Source: Aporrectodea caliginosa
Taxonomy: Eukaryota; Annelida; Clitellata; Crassiclitellata; Lumbricidae
Assembly (NCBI GenBank): GCA_020284085.1
Contig: JACEVL010000479.1
Coordinates: 991,603-1,055,602 of the forward strand
Direction of reading: 5' to 3'
Length of the DNA stretch: 64,000 bases
Shown here: positions 22,401 to 33,990 of the stretch, in pieces
Position numbering within the stretch: position 1 is the stretch's first letter
Layout of the letters: each line of letters opens with the position of its first letter
The notes under the pieces: model-generated
Told to the model about the DNA's origin: nothing
The model's input: the letters and a program-made list of their open reading frames with translations, nothing else
Databases searched by the model: none
Program-made: the position numbers and the translations under genes

Positions 22401-24971
22401 AAAGGCAAAGAAGGAAGCAGAAAGAGCTAAACAAGCGGAAGCAGCACCTGGAGAAGCACCGCCAAAAGTGGACAAAGATTCCAGCAGCTCTTCCAGCAGC
22501 AGCGACGAGGGAGAAAGTAGCCCAACCGGTGATTATCTGCAGAGTGTTGGGCAATCTGTGGCAGCCATGTTGGATCCACTGGGTTCGTTTTCCTTGAACT
22601 GTTGAAATTCAAATCTTTCATAAGACACAACTTATTTGTTTAATGGGAAAAGATGGGGTTTGGGTTTATTTAGATTTGCCTTACGAAAATTTGAAGTAGT
22701 TCATATGTTGAAACTTCTGTTATTACTTTCAAGAACCAATTAATATTGGTACTTGAAAGCATAAAGGAAAATGCTCTAACACATCTAACATGGCTGGGCT
22801 GTTTAATAAATCTCAAATGGCACATTGTAAACTGAAAGTGTTTCTTTCCTTGCTGTTTGGCTAAGCATGTGTGTGTGTGAGCCTGCTGGTGAAACTTCTG
22901 GTTATCTGAACAATGGTTGCTAATTGATGAACTTCCTTCACAGCACTTACTAGTTTCTCTAAATAAATGTAATTGCAGTAAATAAATGTAATTGCAGTAA
23001 AAAAATTACAATTCTGTACTTATTGTGAATCTATTGCAACACCGTTTAGGCCTAAGTTATCAGATGCCTGTGCATTAGATGTTTATTAAGAAATTTGCAG
23101 ATATGTAGGGATGTTGTCTATAGCTAACGATACAATACAAGTACAAGTCTATTGCAACACTTTACAAGCCCAAGTCATCAGACATCTGTGCATGAGTAGT
23201 TCCCTTGAAGAGGTGCTATACAAATTCAAGTAACGAATGAATGAATAAGATGTTTATTAATAAATTTGCAGAGATATGTAGGGATGTTGTCTATAGCTAA
23301 CGATATTGTTTTTGCTTTAGGTATTGACGTGGAAATTGATGTTGAGCATAATGGAAAGAGAAAGCACTGTCAACGTGGTGGACCGTGGGGCTGTCACATG
23401 CGGGGAAATATTCGTGGTCACGGATGGGGCAGAGGTCGTGGTGGATTCTATCCCATGGGATTTCCATTTGGCGGATTTGCTGCTGCACATGCCCAGGCAG
23501 CAAACGCAGGCTGTCAGTTCCAGGGGCCACCTCCACCACCAGAGGCACAACCATATCCACAGTCGCATGAAATGGACACCAACTCTGAGACTGGAGAGCT
23601 CCGGAGTGGATTCCAGGCTCCAGGCTGCGGCGTTCGTACGGAGACTGCTCCTTCCACGGATGGCGAAAAGGCAAAGGCTTCTGGATCTCCGGAGCCAAAC
23701 GGATGGACCTTGGTCATTGGTGACGATGAGGCGGATGTTGAAGAGGCTGCCAGTGGTGTCGAAAAACTGCAGGTGTCTGGTCCAGAGGTCATTAAGGATT
23801 CAGCACAACCACCAAGCATAGGTAAGCATAAAGGCAAATAGCTATTCTCATGTATGTCAAGCGCTTGGATATGATGCAGTTCCAAATATTGGCTCTTCTA
23901 ACACTGTTGCTCAAATACTGCTATTTATGTAAAACTAATTAATTATTTGATTGATGGATTCATTAATTTTCGGTTGATTGAAATGTGGAGAATAATTTGT
24001 CGATATGTTGTTGTGGTTTAGTTTGCCTTTGTGTATTAAGTTTCTATAAATGCACACTAACGTGCCAGTGCTTGTGTACTTACAGAATAAATATCATAAA
24101 TGAGTACATAACTTACCTTACTGAACTTTAAACTCCAGTTATCGACACCTCTCGAGTTGTCATGTACAAAGTAAACCTGAAACTGTGTTTAACTCTTAAC
24201 TGATTATGAGCTGTGTTTGCCTAAAACTTAAGTCAAGCTATCCTTGCCTTATTTTCGGATTTGTTACTATGGTGGTGACTATGCTGAAGGAACCTGCAGT
24301 TCTGTGGAAAGAATGCCTCAATATAGAAAGCGCCTCTATGGGGCGAATTCAGAGGTGCTCCCAGTGTGCAAAGCCACAAGAGAAGAAATGGTATTGACAA
24401 AAGCAAAGGAGGGAAAAGGAGTTACCAGCTAGAACTTGAGAGCGAGTAGATGGAGACAGCGCTGATTCCAAAGAGAGGGACCTTGCCCAAGTAAAGGACC
24501 AGGACTGAGCCATGGCTGTTCTAGTATTCGAAGTTCAAGTCTGTTTGCAGAGCGGAGTGGACAATGCGAGGAGGCTGAAAGACAGAGTGATACATCAGCT
24601 CGGCAAGACCCTTTGTGTCTTGAAGACCTCTTGCCTTGTTTTCGGATTTGTTACCACTTACCATGGTGGTGACTCTGCTGAATGAACTTGCAGTTCCAGC
24701 ACCATGGAAAGAATGCCTCAATGTAGACTGGAGGGCAGAGGCTTATGATAAAAACGACTTCTTTTACCACATTACTCATCATTTCTTACAAGTTCATTAT
24801 TATAACATGTATTGCTCTGCTGTAGATGTACTGCTGTCAGAGGCACTGGAGAAAATGGAGTTGATGGGTTACCAGGATGATGATGGTTGGCTTGCCGCTA
24901 CACTGGTCGACAACAGCTATGATATTGGACGCACCTTGGATGCGATCAATGCCAAGAACAAAACAGCTTAG
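19309..24971 (+). CDS. SQSTM1: sequestosome-1 / p62 autophagy receptor (5 exons)
   Basis: Exons 19309-19489, 20441-20751, 21918-22582, 23321-23821, 24826-24971. PB1 domain residues 1-95 has the basic face (K6, R24, R25) and the acidic OPCA motif (D61, D63, D65), so filament assembly is expected. ZZ finger: C116, C119, C130, C133, C139, C142, H148, H151, same spacing as vertebrate p62. The conserved block [14 protein letters not shown], then [15 protein letters not shown], follows. A Keap1-type ETGE (23587-23598) and a LIR core WTLV (W codon at 23704) precede a C-terminal UBA (DILGR... type, ending NKTA). The family delivers ubiquitinated cargo to autophagosomes and sequesters Keap1. Exon 3 is 665 nt where 3n+1 is required, so its annotation is incomplete: see the finding. 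Confidence 0.95.
19640..19860. repeat. AATTACGTAATT palindromic repeat
   Basis: Tandem ATTGAAATTACGTAATT units decaying into TAATTTGTAATT words. Lies in p62 intron 1. Confidence 0.8.
20441..20751 (+). CDS. SQSTM1: p62 exon 2, PB1 acidic half and ZZ finger
   Basis: 311 nt from TTTTAG to GTAAGT, phase 0 at the end. Encodes [20 protein letters not shown] and the ZZ domain [20 protein letters not shown], then [19 protein letters not shown]. Confidence 0.96.
20752..21917. other. p62 intron 2
   Basis: 1.2 kb AT-rich intron with no repeat or exon recognised. Confidence 0.7.
21918..22582 (+). CDS. SQSTM1: p62 exon 3, linker (frame conflict)
   Basis: Acceptor CTGTTTTTAG, then ATG. It ends GATCCACTGG before GTTCGT, with a protein-like second half (FCFSYP, an acidic/basic [13 protein letters not shown] coil, an [13 protein letters not shown] stretch, then [14 protein letters not shown]). 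The first half holds an 18-nt repeat encoding PHGM and PYGM type peptides. The frame entered from exon 2 reads [20 protein letters not shown] but stops at 22256, while the second half uses another frame that is closed before 22000. Length 665 nt is one base too many. A sequence error, an unrecognised small intron or a true frameshift allele could explain it. Confidence 0.8.
22082..22196 (+). repeat. 18-nt in-frame repeat in the p62 linker
   Basis: About six copies of a unit like CCACATGGAATGGTTCCA; as codons in one frame it gives repeated PHGMVP / PYGMGL hexapeptides. One-base length changes between early copies put the protein-like pattern in different frames. Just upstream, 21918-21967 and 22021-22062 are a diverged duplication of the exon start (ATGTCTGGAAGATGTCC). 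Confidence 0.85.
23190..23252 (+). mobile_element. LINE 3' tail
   Basis: CATGAGTAGTTCCCTTGAAGAGGTGCTATACAAATTC-like end followed by AATGAATGAA. In p62 intron 3. Next to it, 23097-23115 and 23275-23293 repeat the words TATGTAGGGATGTTGTC and TCTATAGCTAACGATA. Confidence 0.65.
23321..23821 (+). CDS. SQSTM1: p62 exon 4, KIR and LIR
   Basis: 501 nt from GCTTTAG to GTAAGC. Starts [15 protein letters not shown], then a Gly/Arg-rich segment ([15 protein letters not shown]). NSETGEL matches the Keap1-binding ETGE motif; 36 codons later [12 protein letters not shown] is a LIR with downstream acids. The protein order is KIR, then LIR. Confidence 0.95.
   Translation, partial: VLTWKLMLSIMERESTVNVVDRGAVTCGEIFVVTDGAEVVVDSIPWDFHLADLLLHMPRQQTQAVSSRGHLHHQRHNHIHSRMKWTPTLRLESSGVDSRLQAAAFVRRLLLPRMAKRQRLLDLRSQTDGPWSLVTMRRMLKRLPVVSKNCRCLVQRSLRIQHNHQA
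24228..24725. repeat. pair of about 100-bp direct repeats in p62 intron 4
   Basis: 24240-24330 and 24628-24722 share TTTTCGGATTTGTTAC, ATGGTGGTGACT, and GGAAAGAATGCCTCAAT. The copies are diverged. They flank about 300 bp of unassigned sequence. Nature unknown; could be remnants of a repeat with long direct termini. Confidence 0.7.
24826..24971 (+). CDS. SQSTM1: p62 exon 5, UBA domain and stop
   Basis: 146 nt after CTGTAG, ending TAG. Encodes [18 protein letters not shown], then [20 protein letters not shown], the ubiquitin-binding three-helix bundle (MGY loop, typically MGF). Confidence 0.95.
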
Positions 24972-25520
24972 ATTGGGAACGGAAATGTGACTACTGATCG
25001 GAAGCGTGACTACAGACCAGAACATTTATTAACTTGATTGCTATGTACTCTGTTAACAATATCTATTAGTAGGATATATTCCAGTTGTGCGTTAAGGATG
25101 TTAACTTACAATATGTTTCCTCATACTTCTTCTAAAACACTGTTATTCCGTACAATTTTTCAGACATGTTTTTGGCAGCTAATGCAGACGTCTTTGATAT
25201 TCAACTCCTTTTGCGTTGCATACAAATTGTTGCTATAAATGCCTTTATTTAAAATGGTTAAAATTTAACTTTTGGGTTACTGACTAGCTTGCTACATTCT
25301 ATGATTTGTGCATGAAGTTACATGCACAGCTTTGTCATTACAGTGTCTAGTTGTATGTGAAGTCAGCTATGTGACTAAGCAAAATTGAATTTTTAAAAAT
25401 TGTAAATGCTCTATGGAAGAAAATTCACCTAAAGCTCCACCTTTGATTTCTGGCTGAAGTTTTATATACAATTGCATTCGTGCATGGCTTTTGCAATTTT
25501 CTTTCTTATTTTACATATAA

Positions 25521-25556
25521 TTCACATGTGGTTATTTGAAATAACCATATGTGAAT
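25521..25556. repeat. 17-bp inverted repeat
   Basis: TTCACATGTGGTTATTT pairs with AAATAACCATATGTGAA (one mismatch) across a 2-nt loop, in the 3' flank or 3' UTR of p62. Confidence 0.8.
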
Positions 25557-26058
25557 ATATTCTATTTACCTTACCTGCCGCTCTGTTACCTGTCAGAGTC
25601 TGATATGAAAGTCCATCCTTCTTGCATGCTCCCAGATTATTTTATCCAATCTGCAATTCCAAAAATGGGCTCCTCTAACACTATTGCACAAATACTGCTA
25701 TCCATGTATAACCAGTTTTTCTGCTCTATATTTGCATCTAGCATATTTGATGTTGTGTTTATTCCAGATGCTTGTAGTGCTATTTAGTAGGCATTTGTGT
25801 CCTATCAAACATTTGATATGATTGGCAGGCATTTTGGTATCTGTGCAGGTGATCTTATCTTCTAAATCCTCTGAAAATTCTTTCTAGAAATCTCTATCAG
25901 TGAAGTTCTTGCTATTCTATACTATTAGGTCACACTGGCTAGCCGTTTCAGAATCTGCTGCGTAATGCACTATTGCTTGTTTAATTTGTGGCTGTGTCAA
26001 CTTGAATTTTCTTCTGATAAACGAATATTTGATGATGATGCTCTTTTTTGGCTTCCAG

Positions 26059-26064
26059 AATAAA
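26059..26064 (+). terminator. possible polyadenylation signal of p62
   Basis: AATAAA about 1.1 kb after the stop codon, the first clear hexamer downstream. It would imply a long 3' UTR. Motif only. Confidence 0.25.
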
Positions 26065-26499
26065 TTCCACTGAAATTAGTAAATTTATCTTCCATAATAA
26101 GTTTTAAAATAGTGTTTTTACATGTTGTTTCATTCATTAAAATTTGTTGTTTAAGATTCTGTTAAAGAAGTCGGTAGCACAATCAGAGTTAAGTGAAATT
26201 CAATTATATTTGCGGTAGCTCAACTTGAAGCGTAATTTATTGATATTTGTCGTAGCATAATTTTAAATTTTTTTAAGAGTAGATTTTAGGCTATGAATTT
26301 CTGTTGAAAAGACTGTTGATTCTAAAACATGTACAAGAGCCAACAAGATGTTTTAACCTTAAGAAACATTACTGGTGTTGGTGGTGTTAATTAAAAATGA
26401 TGCAATGCAAATGGATTTTTTATTCTGGTGTTGTAAACCAGTCTTATAGAGTGATATAAATATAAATCATTTTTGTTGTGTATAGACCCTAAATGCCCT

Positions 26500-26600
26500 T
26501 GTACCTCCCTAAGGTCATGCCCATATAGGACCCATATTCCCATCTGGGAGTCTTGTAGAGCCCACATAGGTCCATCTAATACCGGTACCTATTGAAATGC
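26500..26600 (+). repeat. GGGACC/CCCATAT dispersed repeat, copy 1
   Basis: GACCCATATTCCCAT, then GGGAGTC, GAGCCCAC and TCCATC; shared with 37306-37385 and, less well, 47925-48010. A palindromic CCCATATGGG core is intact in the second copy. Confidence 0.65.
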
Positions 26601-27755
26601 TGGCAGTGGAAAGTTGAATGCATAGGCGTAGCTACACTGAGGCACAAGGAGGCAGTTGCCTCCTCTTCTTGTTTTTATATACTCTAACTTCGATTGACTA
26701 ATGACCCCAATGACCAGGGTTTTGCCAATGGTCTGTGAAGTTTCCTCCTCTTGAATTTAAGTCTCGCTACGTCCCTGGTTGAATGCCATAATATTATAGT
26801 TAGCATACAAGCATACTGTCGAGTAGCGTAACTAGTTTGCAATCATTTGGGTCTGTCGAAAATCTCAAATATTAAGTGTGGTTATAGCGGGCCATGTAAC
26901 TGGTCCTATGAGGAAGACTAAGGTGTCAAATTCTGCTGGTATAACTGGCTGTAGAACACAATTGGTTTTGCTGTGCTCGTAGCAGTGTGAACATTTTAAG
27001 GTGGGATAATCAGTCGGTCCACAGAGGCCTGATCCTAGCGTTAAGAAGAGTCACAGACATGACGACATTGATCCAACAACGAGAAAACCTTTCCAAACGG
27101 GTTACAGTAACAGAAGTCAACAATGAAATCCCAGTTTCACGTGATGCTCTGGGATTCAAACTCCAGATGCATACGCAAAGGACATATGCATTAGCACACA
27201 CATTCATCCAGGTTGCAGTAGCATACACTGCAGTAGTTTAAAGTATTGTTTAGGACTTGGTAAATAGTATACGGACAAGCTTTCTAAATCATGACTGCAA
27301 TAGCAGTCTCGCTATACTTACTACTTAAAGAATATTCTTATCTTGTTACTTCGTCATTTCCTTATAAAGAACCACATGCCCCGAGTTACTTGCTCATTAC
27401 TACAATAATATTCATATGCTTCTAGTAGGCATTGACTGGTCAAAGGTGCAAACGGGGACGATTAGGCCTACATGATAATTATACGAATGTCCGTGTGTAA
27501 TTTTTGTACATAGCTAATCTAGTATTCTGTACCTTAATGAAACACCAACTTAAGTCAGACAGCAGTCCGTTGGATTTAATTCATTTCCGTATGCTTGACG
27601 CGGAAGTACCAAAGTACCCCACCCCGTAGCACAGTTATAAACATTCAATTTCCGCTGTACTTAGACGTCTGCAGGGAGATATGGGACTGTAGTTACAAAT
27701 TCCGAAAAGAGAAAAAAAGGCTCAAACGTAGCTAATCTTTGAGCTTCCTTTATGC
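26601..27755. other. intergenic, no gene seen
   Basis: A short open frame at 26987-27241 has no recognisable domain and ordinary composition. No repeats recognised. Confidence 0.5.
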
Positions 27756-28960
27756 ATGACCCCTTATATGTACATTACAGGCATATCCTTGGGCCCTTCT
27801 GGCTTCCTCTACCTTTTCTACACTTCAGACCTTGCATCGCTTCTTGCTTCTTGTGCTGCTCTGGCTCAGCTAGAAGCAGACGACATCCAGGCCTACTTGC
27901 ATTGCTCTGCCTATGACGCTATTGCGAGTTGCGACCACCACTCGGGCTATAAGCTATGAGACCTGGATGTCGTCTAACCGGCTGCGGCTTAACTCCGCTA
28001 AAACCCAGTTCATCTGGCTGGGCACTTGCCAGCAACTGGCTAGGTTAGACATGGCTGCCCTCACTACCGCCTTTCCCCCTTTCACCTTCTCCTCTGTTGT
28101 GCGTGACTTATAGGCGTCACCTTGGACCGAGAGCTCACCTTTACTCCCCATATCAACCTCCTTAGCCGTGACTGCTTCTATAAATTGCGCCAGCTTCGCA
28201 ATGTCGCCCGCTCACTCACTGCTTCTGCTGCCTCCACTCTTGCCAATGCCTTCGTCACAACCAGACGACTAGGCATATACTGTGGCCTCGTGGCTGTTCA
28301 ACTGGGTTGCTTGGATCGGATCTTGCGTTCTGCCGCCGGCCTTATCGGCCCTATACCAAAATTTGGCCATGTCTCTAGATACATGCTCGACGTTCTCGAT
28401 CGGTTCTCCACTGGCTTCCCTCTGATCAACGGATTGCGTATAGGATCTGCCCTAGTCTGGCGCTGCCTATTGGGCCTCGCTCCTGCCTATCTTCGAGAGC
28501 TCTGTTGGGGCAACAGAGTGCTAGGGGCTCTCGATCCCTCCGCTCATCTGAACACGGTCTCCTACTTGTCCCTTTTGCCCGTACCTCCACTATGCAGAAC
28601 CGCGTTTTCTCGGTGATGGATCACTCGACCTGAAATGGCCTCCCTCTGGAGCTTCACCTCATTTCCCAGGACCTTCTCTCCTGCTTTCTTTATTCACCTT
28701 AAGACTGTTGTTTTTGGCCTTGCTGGAGTTGGAAGCGCCTCTGAGTAGTTTTCTTGAAGGGGCGCTATCTAAATGTTCGATATGATGTATCTCCTAGTAT
28801 TCACTCGTCTTCCTTCTACGCCCTTTTGAAGACCTTTCTCTATGATCAGACCTGGTTTGGGAGCGCCTCTGAGTAGAGCCTTGAAGAGGCGCTATATAAA
28901 TTCCATGATTGATTGATTGATCGATTGATTGATTGATTGATCGATTGATTGATTAAATGA
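27756..28960 (+). mobile_element. 5'-truncated LINE (reverse transcriptase 3' half)
   Basis: Broken frames together show the RT core (GISLGPSGFLYLFYTSDLAS, ADDIQAYLH corresponding to the YADD-type box), then RLRLNSAKTQFIWLG and VTLDRELTFTPHINLL and a C-terminal WLP-type block. Several stops and frame changes make it dead. Two hairpin tails follow at 28732-28775 and 28862-28905 (GCGCCTCTGAGTAG...GAGGCGCTATATAAAT), ending in a GATT microsatellite. CR1/Jockey-like by protein pattern. Confidence 0.88.
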
Positions 28961-28972
28961 ATATCGACTGGT

Positions 28973-29018
28973 GTAGAAACCAAAGATTTTCCTCCCTCTT
29001 AAAATCTTTGGTAGAAAC
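28973..29018. mobile_element. 30-bp inverted-repeat insertion with 8-bp duplication
   Basis: CAAAGATTTT, a 10-nt loop, AAAATCTTTG at 28981-29010, flanked on both sides by GTAGAAAC (28973-28980 and 29011-29018). Looks like a minimal hAT-type derivative or an excision product. Confidence 0.6.
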
Positions 29019-29985
29019 AACAAAGACACCAGAACTGTTCGAAAATCTTTCTATGAAGACACAATAAAACTGTTGACTAAATTATATAACATTCTCGTTA
29101 GCTAATTCCCAATTAATAACATGCGATGCAACTATTTTCCAATATAACGACGTACTTAGATTTCTAGCGAGCTCAAGCAGTAAAACTGGAGTCATTATAA
29201 ACTACACTGGCATTCTACGAGTCATCAAGTTAAACAAACAATAGGCCTAAGTAATTATATAATAGCTAGAGTCAACAACAATTCCTAATTTGTCCGTTTA
29301 GCTCTGCAAGATTCTTCGCGTCATTTGGCGTCAATAACTGAATGCGAAATATAAATACCTTTTGGGATTAAACTGAAATCATTTCGAAGGATCATTTCAG
29401 AGTCTTAAAACGATTCACCGTGGACCTTCAGGCTGACTATAGCCGTGTGAGAAATTAGGAGGGACCTATGCATAACGGAATGCTCAACGTCTAAGCCTCA
29501 GAAGAGAAGAGGCCAAAATAAACAATAATCTAAGAATTCTGTAGTGGCACTCATTGATGCCCAAGACCAGTCGATGGCCGCTACTATAGTCACATCGCTA
29601 TGCAAGCCAAACTTCAGAGATTGCTCGAAAGCCAAGAAGGGAATCCTAGAAGTCTACAGAGGAATAAACAATTCCACGTAGAGATGAGTTTTTTGTCGAG
29701 ATCTTAAGACTAGATCTTAAGATCTTAAGACTAGAACAGACTGCAGAACGAACGTTTTCCGTCTGCCGAGAAATGTCCTTATCCGCGGAATAGTTAGATT
29801 AAGACAGTCAGACGAACTGATCGAGCAGATAGAAGTCTTTGAAGTCAGAAGAGACTAAAGATAGCAAAGTTGGTTGCAATGCAGTCTTGTATAGGTCTAC
29901 GATTAGTCCAGTCTTGAATGTTACTCGCTTTTCTATGGACAGTCAGTGCAATGACTTTTGGACTTTAGCGACACGAAGTAAGTGA
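29019..29985. other. intergenic, no gene seen
   Basis: Only a short AGATCTTAAGACTAG duplication near 29700-29730 was noticed. Confidence 0.5.
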
Positions 29986-29988
29986 GTA

Positions 29989-30733
29989 AATAATTGAGTC
30001 TCCAGTATGTTCAGGTTTCGTTCCAAGTCCAAATTCAATGGTCAAGAAATGGTTTAGAAATAAAATTCAAGTTTGAGATTGGTCTATAGTTTGAAATAGG
30101 GTCAGCATTTAAAGATGGTTTCTTCTGCAAAGGATAGACCATGGCAACTGAGAAATATGATGGTAAGAATCCCCCATCAAGTGACAGATTGATTATTGTC
30201 GTAATCACAATTTGCAATTAGCAGTTAGGTATTGCAAGACGGTGGCAATGAACATATTCAAGTAGGCCTATCCTTTGAGAATATTATCATAATCAGGAGA
30301 ATACATAACAAATAACAAAATTTAACCCAAAATTGCGGGAGAAAGGGAATCAAGAGTTGATGGCGAGTAATCATGAGACGAAAAACCCTTTTGATAGTGG
30401 AAAACTAAAGGAGTTTGAGAAGGAAATGATGACGTGGAAGGTGGAGGATGAGAAATCTGATAGAAAGGAGACAATGCAAATGACGAACAAATGCATGAGG
30501 AACATAGAGTACCAGTATCGTATTAAACCAAAATATTGAGATTCTGCAAAACAAAACTGCACGAGGAAAGTAGGATCATCTCAGCTGTACACTCCGGAAA
30601 ACTCCGGAACTCTTCCGCGCCCGAAAGGCCAAATCGTGGGAACCAGCTTATTCACAGGAGTGCAGTCAGAAACCAAATCATTGAGGCTCCAGTATGTTCA
30701 GGTTTCGTTCCAAGTCTATATTCAATGGTCAAG
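29989..30733. repeat. pair of about 57-bp direct repeats
   Basis: TCCAGTATGTTCAGGTTTCG continuing with TTCCAAGTC and TTCAATGGTCAAG occurs at 30001-30045 and 30688-30732, with similar sequence extending about 12 nt upstream. The first copy adjoins a LINE fragment. Confidence 0.85.
30035..30217 (-). mobile_element. LINE reverse-transcriptase fragment
   Basis: Minus-strand peptide GGFLPSYFSVAMVYPLQKKP, then ADPISNYRPISNLNFISK, is the first RT block of non-LTR retrotransposons (SNYRPISNL). Very short, truncated at both ends. Confidence 0.85.
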
Positions 30734-30739
30734 CAGCTA

Positions 30740-33700
30740 GAAATGCAAACGGCTGTATACGGTGAAGAACGCTTATAATTGGAGCAAGAACCATAAGGAA
30801 AGGAACAAAATTTGGGCGAGATAACCACTAGCCTACTCATGTGTCATAGCCAATCTTCATCAGCAACTGGAAATAAACATTCAAAATTAAATCATAATTT
30901 GGCGCTTACGAGAAACACACCAGAGGGCGCGAATAACTGCCAGAGCAATCGATACTTGACGTTTTGAATTTAACAACAATATGATAGAAAATCGCAAAAA
31001 ATCTAATCTCTCACCACGCTTTAACAACAAGAACTGTCTAATATAATGACACGTAGAAACATCCGTTGAAATTAGGCAAATAAACTCTAACCTCGTTCGA
31101 CTGAATAAATATAATATTCGTAAAAAGACAGCATAATCTCGGAAATGAGAATACAGAAACCAAGGTTCTTAACACTTAGGATACATCTATTAAATTTATT
31201 ACTGCAGAATGACCTGAAGCATGGTTACATTTAAGCTCCTTTAAGATGATTCTTGTCACCATTGATTGTCGGTGTTATTAACATTTTCTACTCTAGGCCA
31301 TCGAACACCGCACGGTGAATAAAGTAACACAGAGGCGTTTTAATTGCCTTAAAAATCTCCCTTCCCCGTCCCCGTCCCCTTCCCTCTCCCTCCCCTTCCC
31401 TCCTCTCCCCGTCCCTCCCTTCGTTGTGCGCCGTATAATACACGCCTAACCTTAATCCATGACCGTTGACCTATTTCTATACTTAGTCCTAAGTCGCCAT
31501 GCCAATCCCACTAGGCCTATAATACTAAGGAATTGCATATCATCAATGTGACTGATTTTCAAGCGTTTCATCTTCAACGAGGTGTGTCATGGCTTTGGTT
31601 CCAGGAACGCAATATAGGTCCTACAGATAGTAATTCGATCAGGTTTAAACGGCCTAATGCGTAATATAGGCCTATTAATTTAATATGATAATGTTTTTCT
31701 GTCCTTTAACTGGCGTGTTGGAGCCTCTGCCATAGATCCTTGAACTTGACGGCCTCTTCCGAAATGTTTGTTGCAAAGGAGTGTGCTCCAATATAGGCTA
31801 TGTAGGCCCCCCCTATTAGGCTATTTTCTTAGCATACAATAGATAGCCGAAGTAGGCTCTTACAAAAATTATGGCCCGATGAGCTAAAATCGGGTCATGG
31901 TCACCTGCCAAATTGAAGCCACCTTGTTCCCAGAAATGTGGAAGAATAGTAGGCTAGGTCCTGTGCTATAAATTATTATCAATAATTAGTGACATCCATC
32001 ACGCTAGTGTTTAATACACAGATATCAACCGATGGCGCATCAAAAGTCCATAACGCACTCATAAATGGAAAGTTTAAACTGTAAGCTAGAAATCTGGTTA
32101 TATTTGGTGATATCTTAGTTTTAACGCAACTATCCTCGGATCCACACTTCAGGACATGAAGCAAAACGCTTATCAGAAACAAAAAACCAACCTGCAGATT
32201 GCAAAATAGCAACTTAGGCTACGTAATGCACATAACAGCTAAATATAGACAAGCAAAATGCGGACATGCGCAGTAATTAAGCAGCACGGGAGAAGAGAAT
32301 ATTATGCAGAAAATAAGTGGAAATGCACAAACATACAAAACGGCATTAAAAACCGCGCATAACATTTAGCTTGTGTACCCTTTGACAATTTGAAACGCAA
32401 AATGCTACATCAAACTGTAGGAAACTCTACCAATAATAATATTATAGGCTAGTCTAGGTCCTATTTAAAATCGCATGTGAAGCGATAGCCAACTCTGTGT
32501 AGGCCTATACTAGGCCTAATAAGTTATAACAACAGGCCTGTTAATTATCAAGCAGTTATTAATCTATCGCATGCCAGTTAACTGATGAACGAGAAATAGG
32601 CCTACTTGCAACGGAAAACTTATCTGCACACTGGCTGTATCTAGTCCAAAGTAAAAAAAACATAGATCCTATTCGTGTTTAGGCCTATTAGGCTATTATT
32701 TCAAACTGACACACCGCAGTATGATTACAAGTCATAGCATGAACGGATGATTAGGCCTACAAGTTATTACAGGAGTCGAATTTAGCTGTATGGCAGTCAT
32801 GCAAGGCGCCCGTTTGTCCTACTGCTCATTTTACGAAAACGCCAATTAGGAAGCTTTTTCGTTTCAGAAATAGACAAAAAACCAAACAGCGTCGTTAAAT
32901 AATTGCACATTTATAGCACAAATGTCTGGAGATTATGCTTCGATCTCTGTTTCAATTGTAAATCTCCCGACGTATACATTGTGTACACTGTGTTAGCAGA
33001 CAAATATGAAGCCAAGTCATAGACATTGCTTGTCTCGTGATTCACACAGGCTTTGAATATATATAATATATTTAGTGAGACGATCATTATTACTCTGTTA
33101 ATCATAGGCTAAAAATTGTGAGGCATAGCTAGAGGCACAGTTCAATCAAGTATTCTATCAAGTTCACTCAAGTCGAGGCTATGTCTGAATGCACCTAAGT
33201 GTATACCTCTGGACGTGCATGTAGGATAAAATGCTATATATAGGCTATATAACCTTTATAAAAACCCAATACTCAAACACTTTAATTTCGAATGTAACCT
33301 TTATCAAAACCCAAATCGCAAACACTTTAATTTCGATCTAGAAACTAAATTTTACGCAAATAAATATAATTTATAAACGCATTCGAAAACTTCGTTTCTT
33401 GCTAGAAAATATCATCCGACACCAAAGGAATGAATCAATATAACAGAGAGAATCTTTTGAAGTCGTTCGATTCGGAAGAACACAAGAACTTCGTCGGTCT
33501 AATACGCCACAAATAAGTAACTGCATGCAAAGAGTTAAAGCAGACGAATCGAATCTCTCTATACGTAACGAATTCTAAAGCGAACGCTTGCACAAAACAC
33601 ATAACAAAACTAATTTCCAACAGCAGGCTAGATCCTGTGCGTGCCAATCGCTCGAATGCCCAGAAAGTTGAAGTGTACACTATAGTTTCTTTTCATTTTC

Positions 33701-33990
33701 GCTCAACAGTGCCTGGCTTTTTGTCATAACCCTTTGCGCGTCGACACGAACTATAGGCCTGCATCGATGCAACACCAATTCATGTCGAGAAACAAAGACA
33801 CGAGCGCCATTACAGTAAACGAATCATTCGACTCACCAATTACAGACCGAACGGCCAATGGTCCGTCCACCCAAGCAGCTAACCAGAGAAAGATGCTTAT
33901 ACATCGTGTATCATCCGTCTTACAGTGATGGTGGCAGATTCATTGGTTAACGCTATAGGCCTATGCGCAGCCGTCTAGAACGATTTAACC
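30740..33990. other. gene-poor AT-rich intergenic DNA
   Basis: No exon, RNA gene or transposon recognised. Distinguished only by a high density of the palindromic word TAGGCCTA between about 31500 and 33960. Confidence 0.6.
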
